From positions 2,480,001 to 2,544,000 of the forward strand of contig NZ_CP038438.1 in assembly GCF_004683905.1 (NCBI RefSeq): a DNA stretch of 64,000 bases, read 5' to 3'. Source of the stretch: Pseudomonas fluorescens (lineage in GTDB: Bacteria > Pseudomonadota > Gammaproteobacteria > Pseudomonadales > Pseudomonadaceae). Below are positions 35,250-43,153 of this stretch, piece after piece. Numbering within the stretch: position 1 is the stretch's first letter; every line of letters begins with the position of its first letter. A model generated the notes under the pieces. It saw only the letters and a list, made by a program, of their open reading frames with translations. It was not told the origin of the DNA and searched no databases. Made by a program: the position numbers and the translations under genes.

Positions 35250-36545
35250 TTACAACAACGAAATCGGATAGCTGATAAAGACCCGGTTCTCGTCGAACTC
35301 ATTGGTGCTGAAGTCCCGGCGTATCGTCGCGTTGCGCCATCTCACGTTGAGGTTTTTCAGCGGCCCGCTCTGCACGGTGTATCCCAGTTCCGACTCGCGC
35401 CCCCATTCCTTGCCGTCGGTTATCGTCCCGGTGTGCACGTTATCGCCGCTGATGTAGCGGTTCATCAGGGTCAGGCCGGGAATGCCGAGGGCGACAAAGT
35501 TGTAGTCATGCCGCAACTGCCAGGAGCGCTCTTTGGCGTTGTCATAACTGGCGTTGTAGCTGTCGTTGGCCAGGGTGCCGCCGCTGGTGCCGTTGACCCG
35601 CATCCACGCGTCATCGCCGCTGAGTTTTTGCAGGCCGACATAGAAGGTGTTGCCGCCGTAGCGGGCCGACAGCATGGCGAACGCGGTCTTGTTATCGAGG
35701 TCGCCGGCCTGGGCGCTGCCGTCTTCCTTGCCGGTGAAGAAACCGAGGTTGGCGCCCAGCGTCCAGTCACCCAGCGGCTGGCTGTGGCTGAGGTTGAAAT
35801 ACTGCTGCTGGTAGATGTCGCTGAGTTCGGCGTACCACACGCCGACCAGGGTGCGCTTGTCGTTGAAGGTGTATTCGCCGCCGCCGAAGTTGAAACGGTC
35901 GGAGGTGAAGGCGCCGCGGCCGTTCATCGACATGTCTTCCATGCTGGCGTCGTTGCGCGGGCTGTTGCCACGGAACTGCCCACCGTAGAGGGTCAGGCCG
36001 TTGATTTCGGTGGAGGTGATCTGGCCACCGCGAAAGGTCTGCGGCAACGAGCGGCCATCGTCCGAGCGCAGGATCGGCAGCACCGGCATCCATTCGCCAA
36101 CCTTCAATTCGGTCTTCGACACCTTGGCCTTCAGCGCCACGCCGAGGCGACCGAAGTTGTCCGCCGGACGCCCGTCATCGTGAATCGGCAACAGTTGCGT
36201 ACCGCCGGTGCCCTTGCCGCCATCGAGTTTTTGCGAATACATCCCCAGCACATCGAGACCGAAGCCGACGGTGCCTTGGGTGAAGCCGGATTTGGCATCA
36301 AGGATGAAGTTTTGCGTCCACTCTTCAGCCTTGCCCTGCGGGTAGTTCGGGTTGACGAAGTTGCGATTGAAGTAGGCGTTGCGCAGGTTCAGCGTGGCTT
36401 TGCTGTCTTCGAGGAAGCCTTCGGCGTCGGCGCTCATCGGCAAAACCAGGGCGAGGCTGCTGCAGCCGATCAAACTCAGGGTGGAACACGGGCGGGGGAA
36501 GGAAATACGGGACGTGCGAACGGAATTGCAGACGAGTGTGCTCAC
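35250..36545 (-). CDS. OprD-family outer-membrane porin
   Basis: A 431-residue porin with a signal peptide whose end reads SLALVLPMSADAEGFLEDSK. The mature part opens with ATLNLRNAYFNRNFVNPNYP, the OprD-family first strand, and ends in a strand with C-terminal FISYPISLL. Start is GTG 36545, with GGGAG 7-8 bases before. It belongs with the neighbouring uronate genes (shared upstream motif), so it probably admits galacturonate or glucuronate. It is transcribed from its own promoter on the same strand as the deacetylase upstream. Confidence 0.87.
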   Translation of the reverse strand: MSTLVCNSVRTSRISFPRPCSTLSLIGCSSLALVLPMSADAEGFLEDSKATLNLRNAYFNRNFVNPNYPQGKAEEWTQNFILDAKSGFTQGTVGFGLDVLGMYSQKLDGGKGTGGTQLLPIHDDGRPADNFGRLGVALKAKVSKTELKVGEWMPVLPILRSDDGRSLPQTFRGGQITSTEINGLTLYGGQFRGNSPRNDASMEDMSMNGRGAFTSDRFNFGGGEYTFNDKRTLVGVWYAELSDIYQQQYFNLSHSQPLGDWTLGANLGFFTGKEDGSAQAGDLDNKTAFAMLSARYGGNTFYVGLQKLSGDDAWMRVNGTSGGTLANDSYNASYDNAKERSWQLRHDYNFVALGIPGLTLMNRYISGDNVHTGTITDGKEWGRESELGYTVQSGPLKNLNVRWRNATIRRDFSTNEFDENRVFISYPISLL

Positions 36546-36577
36546 TGTGACGCTCCCTGTTGTTGTTTTTATTATTT

Positions 36578-36597
36578 GTCATACGTCGTCGTACAAC
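36578..36597. promoter_or_regulatory. Tandem candidate operators upstream of the porin gene
   Basis: GTCATACGTC and GTCGTACAAC lie back to back (36578-36587 and 36588-36597), about 33 bases before the porin start. Each resembles the GTCGTATGAC element upstream of udh. Confidence 0.45.
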
Positions 36598-36710
36598 ATG
36601 GTTGCGGATAGTTGCGAGGTTTTCCGTAAAAGTCAACAGGGCTTGTTACGATTATTTTGCACGAGGTGGCAGCCCTCCAAATGCTGCGAAGAGGGCTGTT
36701 TTCGGCGGGT

Positions 36711-37661
36711 TTACCGGTTATAGAGCGCCTCTGTGTTGTCGATCAGCGGGTTTTTCTCGGTCAGGACGATCCGGGCGATCTGGTCCTTGCGCATGAATGT
36801 CACCTTCGGATGCGCCTGCGCATAGCGGATAAAGCGTTCCATCGCCTCGACCATCGCCGGAGTGCCGCCGATGCGATCGTGCAGACTCACTGACATCATC
36901 CGCCGCTTGCCAGCTCCTTCGGAGTACAGCCGATCAAATTCCAGAACCAGTTGCTGATAGAACTGCTCGGCGGAGAAATGCCGACCCTCGATCAACACGA
37001 TGTCGTTGTTGCGCAAGGTATACGGCACCACGGCGAATTTGCGCCCACGGACCATGGTCACGAACGGTTCGTCGCGGCTGACATCATCGATGTGGTAGGT
37101 GAAATTCAGGTCTTGCAGGACCTTCAGCGTGTTGGGGCTGCGCCGCAGCCAGTTGGCGTTGTAGCCCACCGAGCGCTGGCCGGTGAGTTTTTCCACCGCG
37201 TTGACACCGTCGCCGATGAACTGTTTTTCCTGGTCGTAACTCATGTTGTAGGAATCGGCCCAGCGCATGCCGTGGGCTGCCAGTTCGTGGCCGCGCTCGG
37301 CAATCGCTTTCGCCAGTTCCGGGTGCTTGAGCGCCGCTTCGCCGACCACATGCGAGGTGACCTTGATCCCGGTGCGATCCCACAGGTCGAGCATCCGCCA
37401 CAGGCCTTCCTTGTAGCCATAATCAAACCAGGTCTGCGCCGGCAGATCCGGGTAGCCCTTGGGCAATGGGCTGCCGGAAAACGGACTTTCCGCACCTTCG
37501 GGCTGGCCGCCGGTTTCGAACTGCATCGACACCGAAATCACCAGTTGCGAGCCGTCCGGCCACGGGCGTTCCTGGGCGAAGGCGAGGGCGGGCAGCAACA
37601 GGGCGGCAGCCAGAAGGTTTTTCAGCAGGCGTGGGGAGCGTTGCCGGTGGGGCGTGGTCAT
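36711..37661 (-). CDS. Exported polysaccharide deacetylase-family protein
   Basis: A 316-residue protein. Signal peptide: RLLKNLLAAALLLPALAFAQ. The NodB-homology region includes GHELAAHGMRWAD with the HxxxH metal pair and ERFIRYAQAHPKVTFMRKDQ near the end. The pattern resembles the PuuE/allantoinase-like branch (length about 300, GYKEGLWRMLDLWDRTGIK), but unlike those it is secreted. Substrate could be an N-acetylated sugar polymer or another amide. The start MTTPHRQRSPR is the first ATG before the signal peptide. A hairpin follows at 36668-36704 without a clear T run on this strand. Confidence 0.75.
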   Translation of the reverse strand: MTTPHRQRSPRLLKNLLAAALLLPALAFAQERPWPDGSQLVISVSMQFETGGQPEGAESPFSGSPLPKGYPDLPAQTWFDYGYKEGLWRMLDLWDRTGIKVTSHVVGEAALKHPELAKAIAERGHELAAHGMRWADSYNMSYDQEKQFIGDGVNAVEKLTGQRSVGYNANWLRRSPNTLKVLQDLNFTYHIDDVSRDEPFVTMVRGRKFAVVPYTLRNNDIVLIEGRHFSAEQFYQQLVLEFDRLYSEGAGKRRMMSVSLHDRIGGTPAMVEAMERFIRYAQAHPKVTFMRKDQIARIVLTEKNPLIDNTEALYNR

Positions 37662-37776
37662 AACGGGCACCTTGCAGGTTGAGAAGGGCTGCAAGGGTGG
37701 CAGTTGCCCGCCGCGGGAAAAATCCGTTGCGGGCGAGAGGACCTTTAAACAGAATTTACGAATCCACCGCGAACCC

Positions 37777-37866
37777 TGTGGGAGCGGGCGTGCCCGCGAT
37801 AACGGTCTGCCAGTCAGCCTGTTGCCGAGCCGACTGCCGTCATCGCCGGCAAGCCAGCTCCCACAG
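37777..37866. repeat. Paired REP element, variant B
   Basis: Arms GGGAGCGGGCGTGCCCGCGA and TCGCCGGCAAGCCAGCTCCC, a mixed pair between the deacetylase and MFS genes. Similar to the element at 50948. Confidence 0.8.
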
Positions 37867-37874
37867 GATTGTGG

Positions 37875-37899
37875 GTTTGCCGCAAGATTTGCGGCAAAC
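37875..37899. promoter_or_regulatory. 25-bp perfect inverted repeat upstream of the MFS efflux gene
   Basis: GTTTGCCGCAA, a 3-base centre, then its exact complement TTGCGGCAAAC, 30 bases before the MFS start. Strong candidate for a TetR/MarR-type operator or an mRNA hairpin; no T run follows, so it is not a terminator. No regulator gene is adjacent. Confidence 0.55.
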
Positions 37900-37928
37900 T
37901 CCCGGCAACACAAGCACAAGGCCTTTCA

Positions 37929-39584
37929 ATGGATCGATACGCCCCGCGCGACTGGCAGCCTCACGAGAAGCCCAGTCTGCCCGGTTCCCCCTCGACGCCG
38001 CTGCACTCCAACCCCAAGCGCCTGGCCTATGCGCTGGTCGGGCTGCTGGTGGCGGTGACCGGTGGTTTGGGTAACTCGCTGGTGGTCGCCAACCTGCCTT
38101 ACCTGCAAGGCGCGCTGGGCGCGACCACGGCGGAGATGGCCTGGCTGCCAGCTGCTTACGTGATGACCAACGTGTCGATGAACCTGCTGCTGGTGAAGTT
38201 TCGCCAGCAGTTTGGCCTGCGTGCATTCACCGAAGTGTTTCTGGTGCTGTATGCGCTAGTGACGTTCGGTCATCTGTTCGTCAACGACTTGAGCTCGGCC
38301 ATCGCGGTGCGGGCGGCGCACGGCATGGTCGGTGCGGCGCTGAGTTCGCTGGGTCTGTATTACATGGTTCAGGCGTTTCCGGCCAAATGGCGGTTGAAAG
38401 CGCTGGTGCTGGGCCTCGGCGCCTCGCAACTGGCGCTGCCGCTGGCGCGCCTGTTCTCCGAAGACTTGCTGCAGATTGCCGAATGGCGCGGCTTGTACCT
38501 GTTCGAATTGGGCATGGCCTTGCTGTCGCTGGGCTGCGTGCTGCTGCTCAAGTTGCCGCCCGGTGATCGCTTCAAAACCTTCGAGCCGCTGGACTTTCTG
38601 ACCTTCGCCATTCTCGCCAGCGGCGTGGCGCTGCTCTGCGCGGTGTTGTCGCTGGGACGCATCGACTGGTGGCTGGAAGCCAACTGGATCGGCTACGCGC
38701 TGGCGGCCTCGATTGCCCTGATCCTCGCCGGCCTGGCGATCGAACACAATCGCAGCAACCCGATGCTGATGACCCGCTGGCTCGGCAGCGGCACGATGAT
38801 CCGCCTGGCGCTGGCGGTGACCCTGATCCGCATGGTCACCTCGGAACAGTCCACCGGCGCCGTCGGTTTCATGCAGAACCTCAACATGGGTTATGAGCAG
38901 TTGCACAGCCTGTATGTGGTGATGCTGATCGGCAGCGTCGCCGGGCTGGCGACCAGCGCCCTGACCATCGACCCCAAGCACCTGCTGATGCCGTTGATCA
39001 TCTCGCTGGCGCTGATGGCGACCGGTTCGGTGATGGACAGTTTTTCCAATAACCTGACCCGCCCGCAAAACCTGTATTTCAGCCAGTTTCTGCTGGCCTT
39101 CGGCAGCACGTTTTTTCTTGGGCCGACCATGGTGTTCGGCACCCGCAACGTGCTGACCAATCCGCGCAATCTGGTGAGTTTTTCGGTGTTGTTCGGGATC
39201 TGCAACAACCTCGGCGGCCTGCTTGGCGCGGCGTTGTTGGGCACGTTCCAGATCGTGCGCGAGAAATTCCATTCCAGTCACCTGGTCGAGCATCTGACGT
39301 TGTCCGATCCGTTGGTGGCTGCCCGTGTGCAGAGCGGCGGGTCGGCTTACGGTTCCTTGCTGGCCGACCCGAGCCTGCGCAATCTGGCCGGGATGCGCAG
39401 CCTGTCCAACGCGGCCACTCGCGAAGCCAACGTGCTGGCCTATAACGATGTATTCATGCTGATCGCCGTGATTGCGGTGCTGACCATGATCTGGCTGTCC
39501 ATTCGTGCGCTGTGGCTGATGAGCACCACCAAAGCCGTCGACCCCGCGCCTTCCGTACCTCCTAGCGGTGCTTCCAATTCATGA
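37929..39584 (+). CDS. DHA2-type MFS efflux transporter (EmrB-like)
   Basis: A 551-residue inner-membrane drug or metabolite exporter with 12-14 helices. It opens with a polar 30-residue N-terminus, then LAYALVGLLVAVTGGLGNSL and AEMAWLPAAYVMTNVSMNLL, typical of the first two helices of EmrB/FarB-type pumps. The next gene, overlapping by 4 bases, is the matching EmrA-type adaptor, so together with an outer-membrane channel they form a tripartite pump. ATG 37929 has AAGG upstream, and a 25-bp palindrome precedes it. Substrate unknown. Confidence 0.87.
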   Translation: MDRYAPRDWQPHEKPSLPGSPSTPLHSNPKRLAYALVGLLVAVTGGLGNSLVVANLPYLQGALGATTAEMAWLPAAYVMTNVSMNLLLVKFRQQFGLRAFTEVFLVLYALVTFGHLFVNDLSSAIAVRAAHGMVGAALSSLGLYYMVQAFPAKWRLKALVLGLGASQLALPLARLFSEDLLQIAEWRGLYLFELGMALLSLGCVLLLKLPPGDRFKTFEPLDFLTFAILASGVALLCAVLSLGRIDWWLEANWIGYALAASIALILAGLAIEHNRSNPMLMTRWLGSGTMIRLALAVTLIRMVTSEQSTGAVGFMQNLNMGYEQLHSLYVVMLIGSVAGLATSALTIDPKHLLMPLIISLALMATGSVMDSFSNNLTRPQNLYFSQFLLAFGSTFFLGPTMVFGTRNVLTNPRNLVSFSVLFGICNNLGGLLGAALLGTFQIVREKFHSSHLVEHLTLSDPLVAARVQSGGSAYGSLLADPSLRNLAGMRSLSNAATREANVLAYNDVFMLIAVIAVLTMIWLSIRALWLMSTTKAVDPAPSVPPSGASNS

Positions 39585-40723
39585 CCGAACCCACCACCAC
39601 AACCACCAATGCCATCGCCGCCACCCCGGAAGGCGTGGCACCGCCGTCCTCGCCGAACACCGAGCCGCGCTCGCTGCGGGTGCGGATCATCTCGTCGCTG
39701 GGCTTTGCCGCGATTGCCATCGTCGGTGTGCTGATCGTGCTCTACGCCTGGCAGTTGCCGCCGTTCAGCAGTGCGGTCGAAACCACTGAAAACGCCCTGG
39801 TGCGTGGCCAGGTGACGATCATCGGCCCGCAGCTCAGCGGTTATGTGTTCGAGGTGCCGGTGCAGGACTTCCAGTACGTGAAGGCCGGCGATCTGCTGGT
39901 GCGCCTGGACGACCGGATTTATCAGCAGCGCCTCGACCAGTCGCTGGCGCAACTGGCGGTGCAGAAAGCCGCGCTGGCCAACGTGGTGCAGCAACGTAAC
40001 AGCGCCGAAGCGACGATCAAACTGCGTCAGGCGGTGGTGGCCGACAGCGAAGCGCAGTTGCGCAAAAGCGAGGCGGATCTGCGGCGTAACAAGGAGCTGG
40101 TGAGTGACGGCTCGGTGTCGAAACGCGAGATGGACGTGACGCTCGCGGCCAATGCGCAGAGCATTGCGGCGGTGGCGCAGGCCAAGGCCAATCTGGAAAT
40201 CGCCCGGCAGGATCTGCAGACGGTGATCGTCAATCGCGGTTCGCTGGAAGCCTCGGTGGCCAGCGCTGAAGCGGCGGTGCAACTGGCGCGGATCGACTTG
40301 TCGAATACGCGCATCGTCGCCCCGCGTGACGGCCAGCTCGGGCAGATCGGCGTGCGCCTGGGCGCTTACGTCAACTCCGGTGCGCAACTGATGGCGTTGG
40401 TGCCGAACCAGAAATGGGTGATCGCCAACATGAAGGAAACCCAGATGAACAATGTGCGCGTCGGGCAGCCGGTGCGCTTCACCGTTGATGCGCTGAACCA
40501 CCGCAAGTTCACCGGCCATGTGCAGCACATTTCGCCCGGCACCGGTTCGGAATTTGCCCTGTTGCAGGCCGACAACGCCACCGGCAACTTCGTGAAAATC
40601 GCCCAGCGCGTGCCGGTGCGGATCACCATTGATGAGGGGCAGCAGGAAGAGGAACGCTTGCGCCCGGGGATGTCGGTGGTGGTCAGCATCGACACCGCGG
40701 CGGGTGACACACAACCGCATTGA
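39581..40723 (+). CDS. HlyD/EmrA-type membrane fusion protein
   Basis: A 380-residue periplasmic adaptor with one N-terminal membrane anchor (IISSLGFAAIAIVGVLIVLY). The biotinyl-lipoyl-like part (VRGQVTIIGPQLSGYVFEVP), a long alpha-hairpin (QQRLDQSLAQLAVQKAALAN onward) and the beta-barrel part (PRDGQLGQIGVRLGAYVNSG) follow in the usual order. It couples the MFS pump to an outer-membrane channel not encoded here. Overlaps the MFS gene by 4 bases. Confidence 0.9.
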   Translation: MTEPTTTTTNAIAATPEGVAPPSSPNTEPRSLRVRIISSLGFAAIAIVGVLIVLYAWQLPPFSSAVETTENALVRGQVTIIGPQLSGYVFEVPVQDFQYVKAGDLLVRLDDRIYQQRLDQSLAQLAVQKAALANVVQQRNSAEATIKLRQAVVADSEAQLRKSEADLRRNKELVSDGSVSKREMDVTLAANAQSIAAVAQAKANLEIARQDLQTVIVNRGSLEASVASAEAAVQLARIDLSNTRIVAPRDGQLGQIGVRLGAYVNSGAQLMALVPNQKWVIANMKETQMNNVRVGQPVRFTVDALNHRKFTGHVQHISPGTGSEFALLQADNATGNFVKIAQRVPVRITIDEGQQEEERLRPGMSVVVSIDTAAGDTQPH

Positions 40724-40740
40724 CCTGCGCAGATCAAAAA

Positions 40741-40830
40741 TGTGGGAGCGGGCTTGCTCGCGAAAGCGGTGTGTCAGGCGATATTTTCGTATCTGATACA
40801 CAGCCTTCGCGAGCAAGCCCGCTCCCACAG
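40741..40830. repeat. Paired REP element, type B
   Basis: Inverted GGGAGCGGGCTTGCTCGCG arms between the converging EmrA-type and CopD genes; the probable transcript end for both. Confidence 0.9.
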
Positions 40831-40841
40831 TCTGATTGGGT

Positions 40842-41699
40842 TTATCCAGCAATCATCGGCGGCAGGGTACCGAGCAGGGAGACGGCCGCCACCGCACCCA
40901 TCCCCAACAACCACTCCAGCACCACACTGCGCTTGAGCGCGCCCATCCGCTGTTCGCAATCATCAATCCGCAAGCGATTGAACAGCGCCAGCGCGAGCAT
41001 GCCCAGCACCAGCAAGGCCTTGATCAGCAGAATCAAGGCAAACCCTGCAAAGAGCGGCGTCGGCCACCATTGCCCGGTCAGCACGCGCACGTTGATCAAC
41101 CCGGTGATCAGAAGGCCGCCAACGATCGCATAACCGACACCGCTGAAGCGTTGCAGGATCCGGCCCATTGCTGTGCTCGGCTGACGCAGGATCAACACCA
41201 ACAGCAACAAGCCGCCCAGCCATGCAGCGACGCAAGTCAGATGAACGATCTGGTTGAGGATCAGCAGTTGCCCGCTGAGGCCGTCGAGCATCGCGCCGTG
41301 ACCGACCGGCGCCAGGGTCGCCAAGAGCAGCGCGCTCAAGCCCAGGCGCAGCAGCACATTCGAACGCCACGGCGTGAACAGCAGTGCCAGCAACAGCGCG
41401 TTGATCAGCAGATGCCAGCGCCAGACCTGGCCGAAAAAGGTGTTGCCGAGCACCACGCCAACAGTGTCCGGATCGAACGCTGCCGCCGCCGAACCGGCCA
41501 TGCTCGCGGTGATCAACAGTGCCCAGGTGACACCGCTGACCAACGCAATCGCGGTCAGCCCACGCGCCAGTCGCGCCAGATGCCGATCCAACGTCGGCAC
41601 TGGTGCCTTGAGCAGCAACAGCCGGAACAACCAGGCGCCGAACAGCATCAACACCGCGCTGAAATGCACAAAACGGCACAGCACCAGCGCTTCACTCAT
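40842..41699 (-). CDS. copD: CopD-type copper resistance membrane protein
   Basis: A 285-residue inner-membrane protein with about eight helices and conserved-region His in CRFVHFSAVLMLFGAWLFRL, WRWHLLIN, GHGAMLDG and IVHLTCVAAWLGG. CopD takes copper from periplasmic CopC into the cytoplasm. It follows copC by 3 bases. Together they form a minimal CopCD pair, with no copAB nearby. Confidence 0.9.
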   Translation of the reverse strand: MSEALVLCRFVHFSAVLMLFGAWLFRLLLLKAPVPTLDRHLARLARGLTAIALVSGVTWALLITASMAGSAAAAFDPDTVGVVLGNTFFGQVWRWHLLINALLLALLFTPWRSNVLLRLGLSALLLATLAPVGHGAMLDGLSGQLLILNQIVHLTCVAAWLGGLLLLVLILRQPSTAMGRILQRFSGVGYAIVGGLLITGLINVRVLTGQWWPTPLFAGFALILLIKALLVLGMLALALFNRLRIDDCEQRMGALKRSVVLEWLLGMGAVAAVSLLGTLPPMIAG

Positions 41700-41702
41700 G
41701 AA

Positions 41703-42065
41703 TTACTGGCCAACCTTGAACTGGTAGGCGCCTTCGCTCTTGTGTGTGTCGACCGACACCGCGTGCCATTCGACTTTGTATTCACCGGCACCGAGCGGTG
41801 CGGCAGGGGTGACGATCAGGGTTTTCTTGTCGCCTTCGGTGGTCAGCGGTTTGATTGCGACCGGGGCGCCGTCGTGGGTCAGGCTGACTTTGGTGAAACT
41901 GGCTTCGACGCCTTCAGAAAAGGTCAGGCGCAGATCGGCCGGCGTGGCGACGGTGCTGTCGGCGGCCGGGGTGGCACTTTTCAGGTGGGCGTGGGCGAAA
42001 ACCGAAGATGCGGCGAACAGCGAAGCGAGCAGGGCAGTGGTGGTCAGGACGTTCTTGAACAGCAT
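41703..42065 (-). CDS. copC: CopC-type periplasmic copper-binding protein
   Basis: A 120-residue secreted protein. The signal peptide ends SSVFA, giving a mature N-terminus HAHLKSATP, whose first His is a Cu(II) ligand. Further ligands lie in SVDTHKSEGAYQF (Asp-x-His). The Met-rich Cu(I) loop of classical CopC is absent, so this is the Cu(II)-only type. ATG 42065 follows AGAGGTATCC. Divergent from the TetR-type gene with 138 bases between. Confidence 0.9.
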   Translation of the reverse strand: MLFKNVLTTTALLASLFAASSVFAHAHLKSATPAADSTVATPADLRLTFSEGVEASFTKVSLTHDGAPVAIKPLTTEGDKKTLIVTPAAPLGAGEYKVEWHAVSVDTHKSEGAYQFKVGQ

Positions 42066-42203
42066 CGCGGATACCTCTGAGGCAGGACAAAGAAGCGCCA
42101 GTTTAGCCATGCGCCGGCCTTCATACGAAGTTTTGTTTGCAGCGGTCGCCCCGAGGCCAGAGCGGATGCTAGTCTTCAACAACGTCGTTGTCAGGGAGCC
42201 CTC

Positions 42204-42824
42204 ATGGGCAATCACAAGATCGAGATCCGTCGCAGTAACGTCGAGAAAATCCTGCTCGCGGCGGAAAAAGTCTTCGCCGAAAAAGGTTTCGGCGGCACCG
42301 CCATGGCCGACATCGCCGCCGAAGTGCAGCTGCCGCGTTCCAACCTGCATTACTACTTCTCGACCAAAAGCGAACTGTACAGCGCGGTGCTGTTCGACCT
42401 GCTGGAGGTGTGGAAACAGGACGCGCTGTGCTTCGAGATGTTCGATGACCCGCGGGTGGTGCTCAGCAGCTACATCCGCGCCAAGATGAACCACTCGCGC
42501 AGCCGGCCGCACGGCTCGAAAGTCTGGGCCAACGAGATCATCCACGGCGCGCCAACGTTAGGCGAGGCGCTGGATGTCAGCCTGTATGACTGGGCGAAAA
42601 TGAAGGAAGCGAAGATCCGCCAATGGGTTGAGGACAAGCGGATTCTGCCGGTGGAGCCGTCGAGCCTGCTGTACATGATCTGGGCTTCGACCCAGCATTA
42701 CGCCGACTTCGATCATCAGGTGAATATTCTCAACGAGCATCAACCGCTGTCGGACATGCAGTTCGAGCGGGCGGTGCAGACGGTGACCAGTGTGATTTTG
42801 CGCGGGATCGGGTTGGAGCCCTGA
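42204..42824 (+). CDS. TetR-family regulator, RutR-like, of pyrimidine catabolism
   Basis: A 206-residue TetR-type regulator: KILLAAEKVFAEKGFGGTAM and the HTH AAEVQLPRSNLHYYFSTKSE. The C-terminal domain (SSLLYMIWASTQHYADFDHQ) matches the RutR/YcdC branch, whose members sense uracil or thymine. It is next to the dihydropyrimidine dehydrogenase genes, convergent with them across a repeat element, so it probably controls the pyrimidine operons. Its own operators are likely among the palindromes at 47470-47619. Confidence 0.85.
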   Translation: MGNHKIEIRRSNVEKILLAAEKVFAEKGFGGTAMADIAAEVQLPRSNLHYYFSTKSELYSAVLFDLLEVWKQDALCFEMFDDPRVVLSSYIRAKMNHSRSRPHGSKVWANEIIHGAPTLGEALDVSLYDWAKMKEAKIRQWVEDKRILPVEPSSLLYMIWASTQHYADFDHQVNILNEHQPLSDMQFERAVQTVTSVILRGIGLEP

Positions 42825-42829
42825 AGCAA

Positions 42830-43133
42830 GAGCTGACCCTCACCCCAGCCCTCTCCCGGAGGGAGAGGGGGCCGACCGAGGTGTCTTGCGAGTTACATCG
42901 ACCTGAAAAATCCAGTCGAATATGGACTCAAAAAGCCGTCCGTGCCTGTGCATGCATCGATTTTGGATTCAAAGCCGTCCGTGCCTGTGCATGTATCGAT
43001 TTTGGATTCAAAGCCGTCCGTGCCTGTGCATGTATCGATTATGGATTCAAAGTAAATCGCTCAAGTCGGTGGATTTCTGAAATATCCCCCAATCAGTCCC
43101 CTCTCCCTTTGGGAGAGGGTTAGGGTGAGGGGG
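42830..43133. repeat. MITE-like repeat element, expanded copy
   Basis: About 300 bases with inverted ends: CCCTCACCCCAGCCCTCTCC at the left and GGGAGAGGGTTAGGGTGAGG at the right. Left inner part reads GTTACATCGACCTGAAAAAT and the right inner part ATATCCCCCAATCAGTCCCC. The same layout, without the tandem insert, occurs at 59921-60105. It holds no credible gene and fills the whole 329-base gap between the TetR-type and preA genes. Confidence 0.85.
42933..43049. repeat. Three 39-bp tandem repeats
   Basis: Units begin at 42933, 42972 and 43011, each starting AAGCCGTCCGTGCCTGTGCA; they differ by one or two bases. 39 is a multiple of three, so each strand keeps a reading frame across the array, but no ribosome site supports translation. 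The other copy of the host element lacks the array. Confidence 0.9.
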
Positions 43134-43153
43134 CTGTTGGATCAGCCGGCGAT

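Noticed and set aside
36668..36704. Hairpin as terminator of the deacetylase gene
   Set aside because: The stem is good, but the T run is on the wrong strand for a leftward transcript.
42933..43049. Tandem repeats as a possible CRISPR array
   Set aside because: Units are contiguous with no unique spacers, and there are no cas genes.
42881..43123. 80-codon open frame with three KAVRACACIDFGF repeats
   Set aside because: It lies wholly inside a MITE-like repeat, lacks a ribosome site, and its openness follows from the 39-bp unit being a multiple of three.
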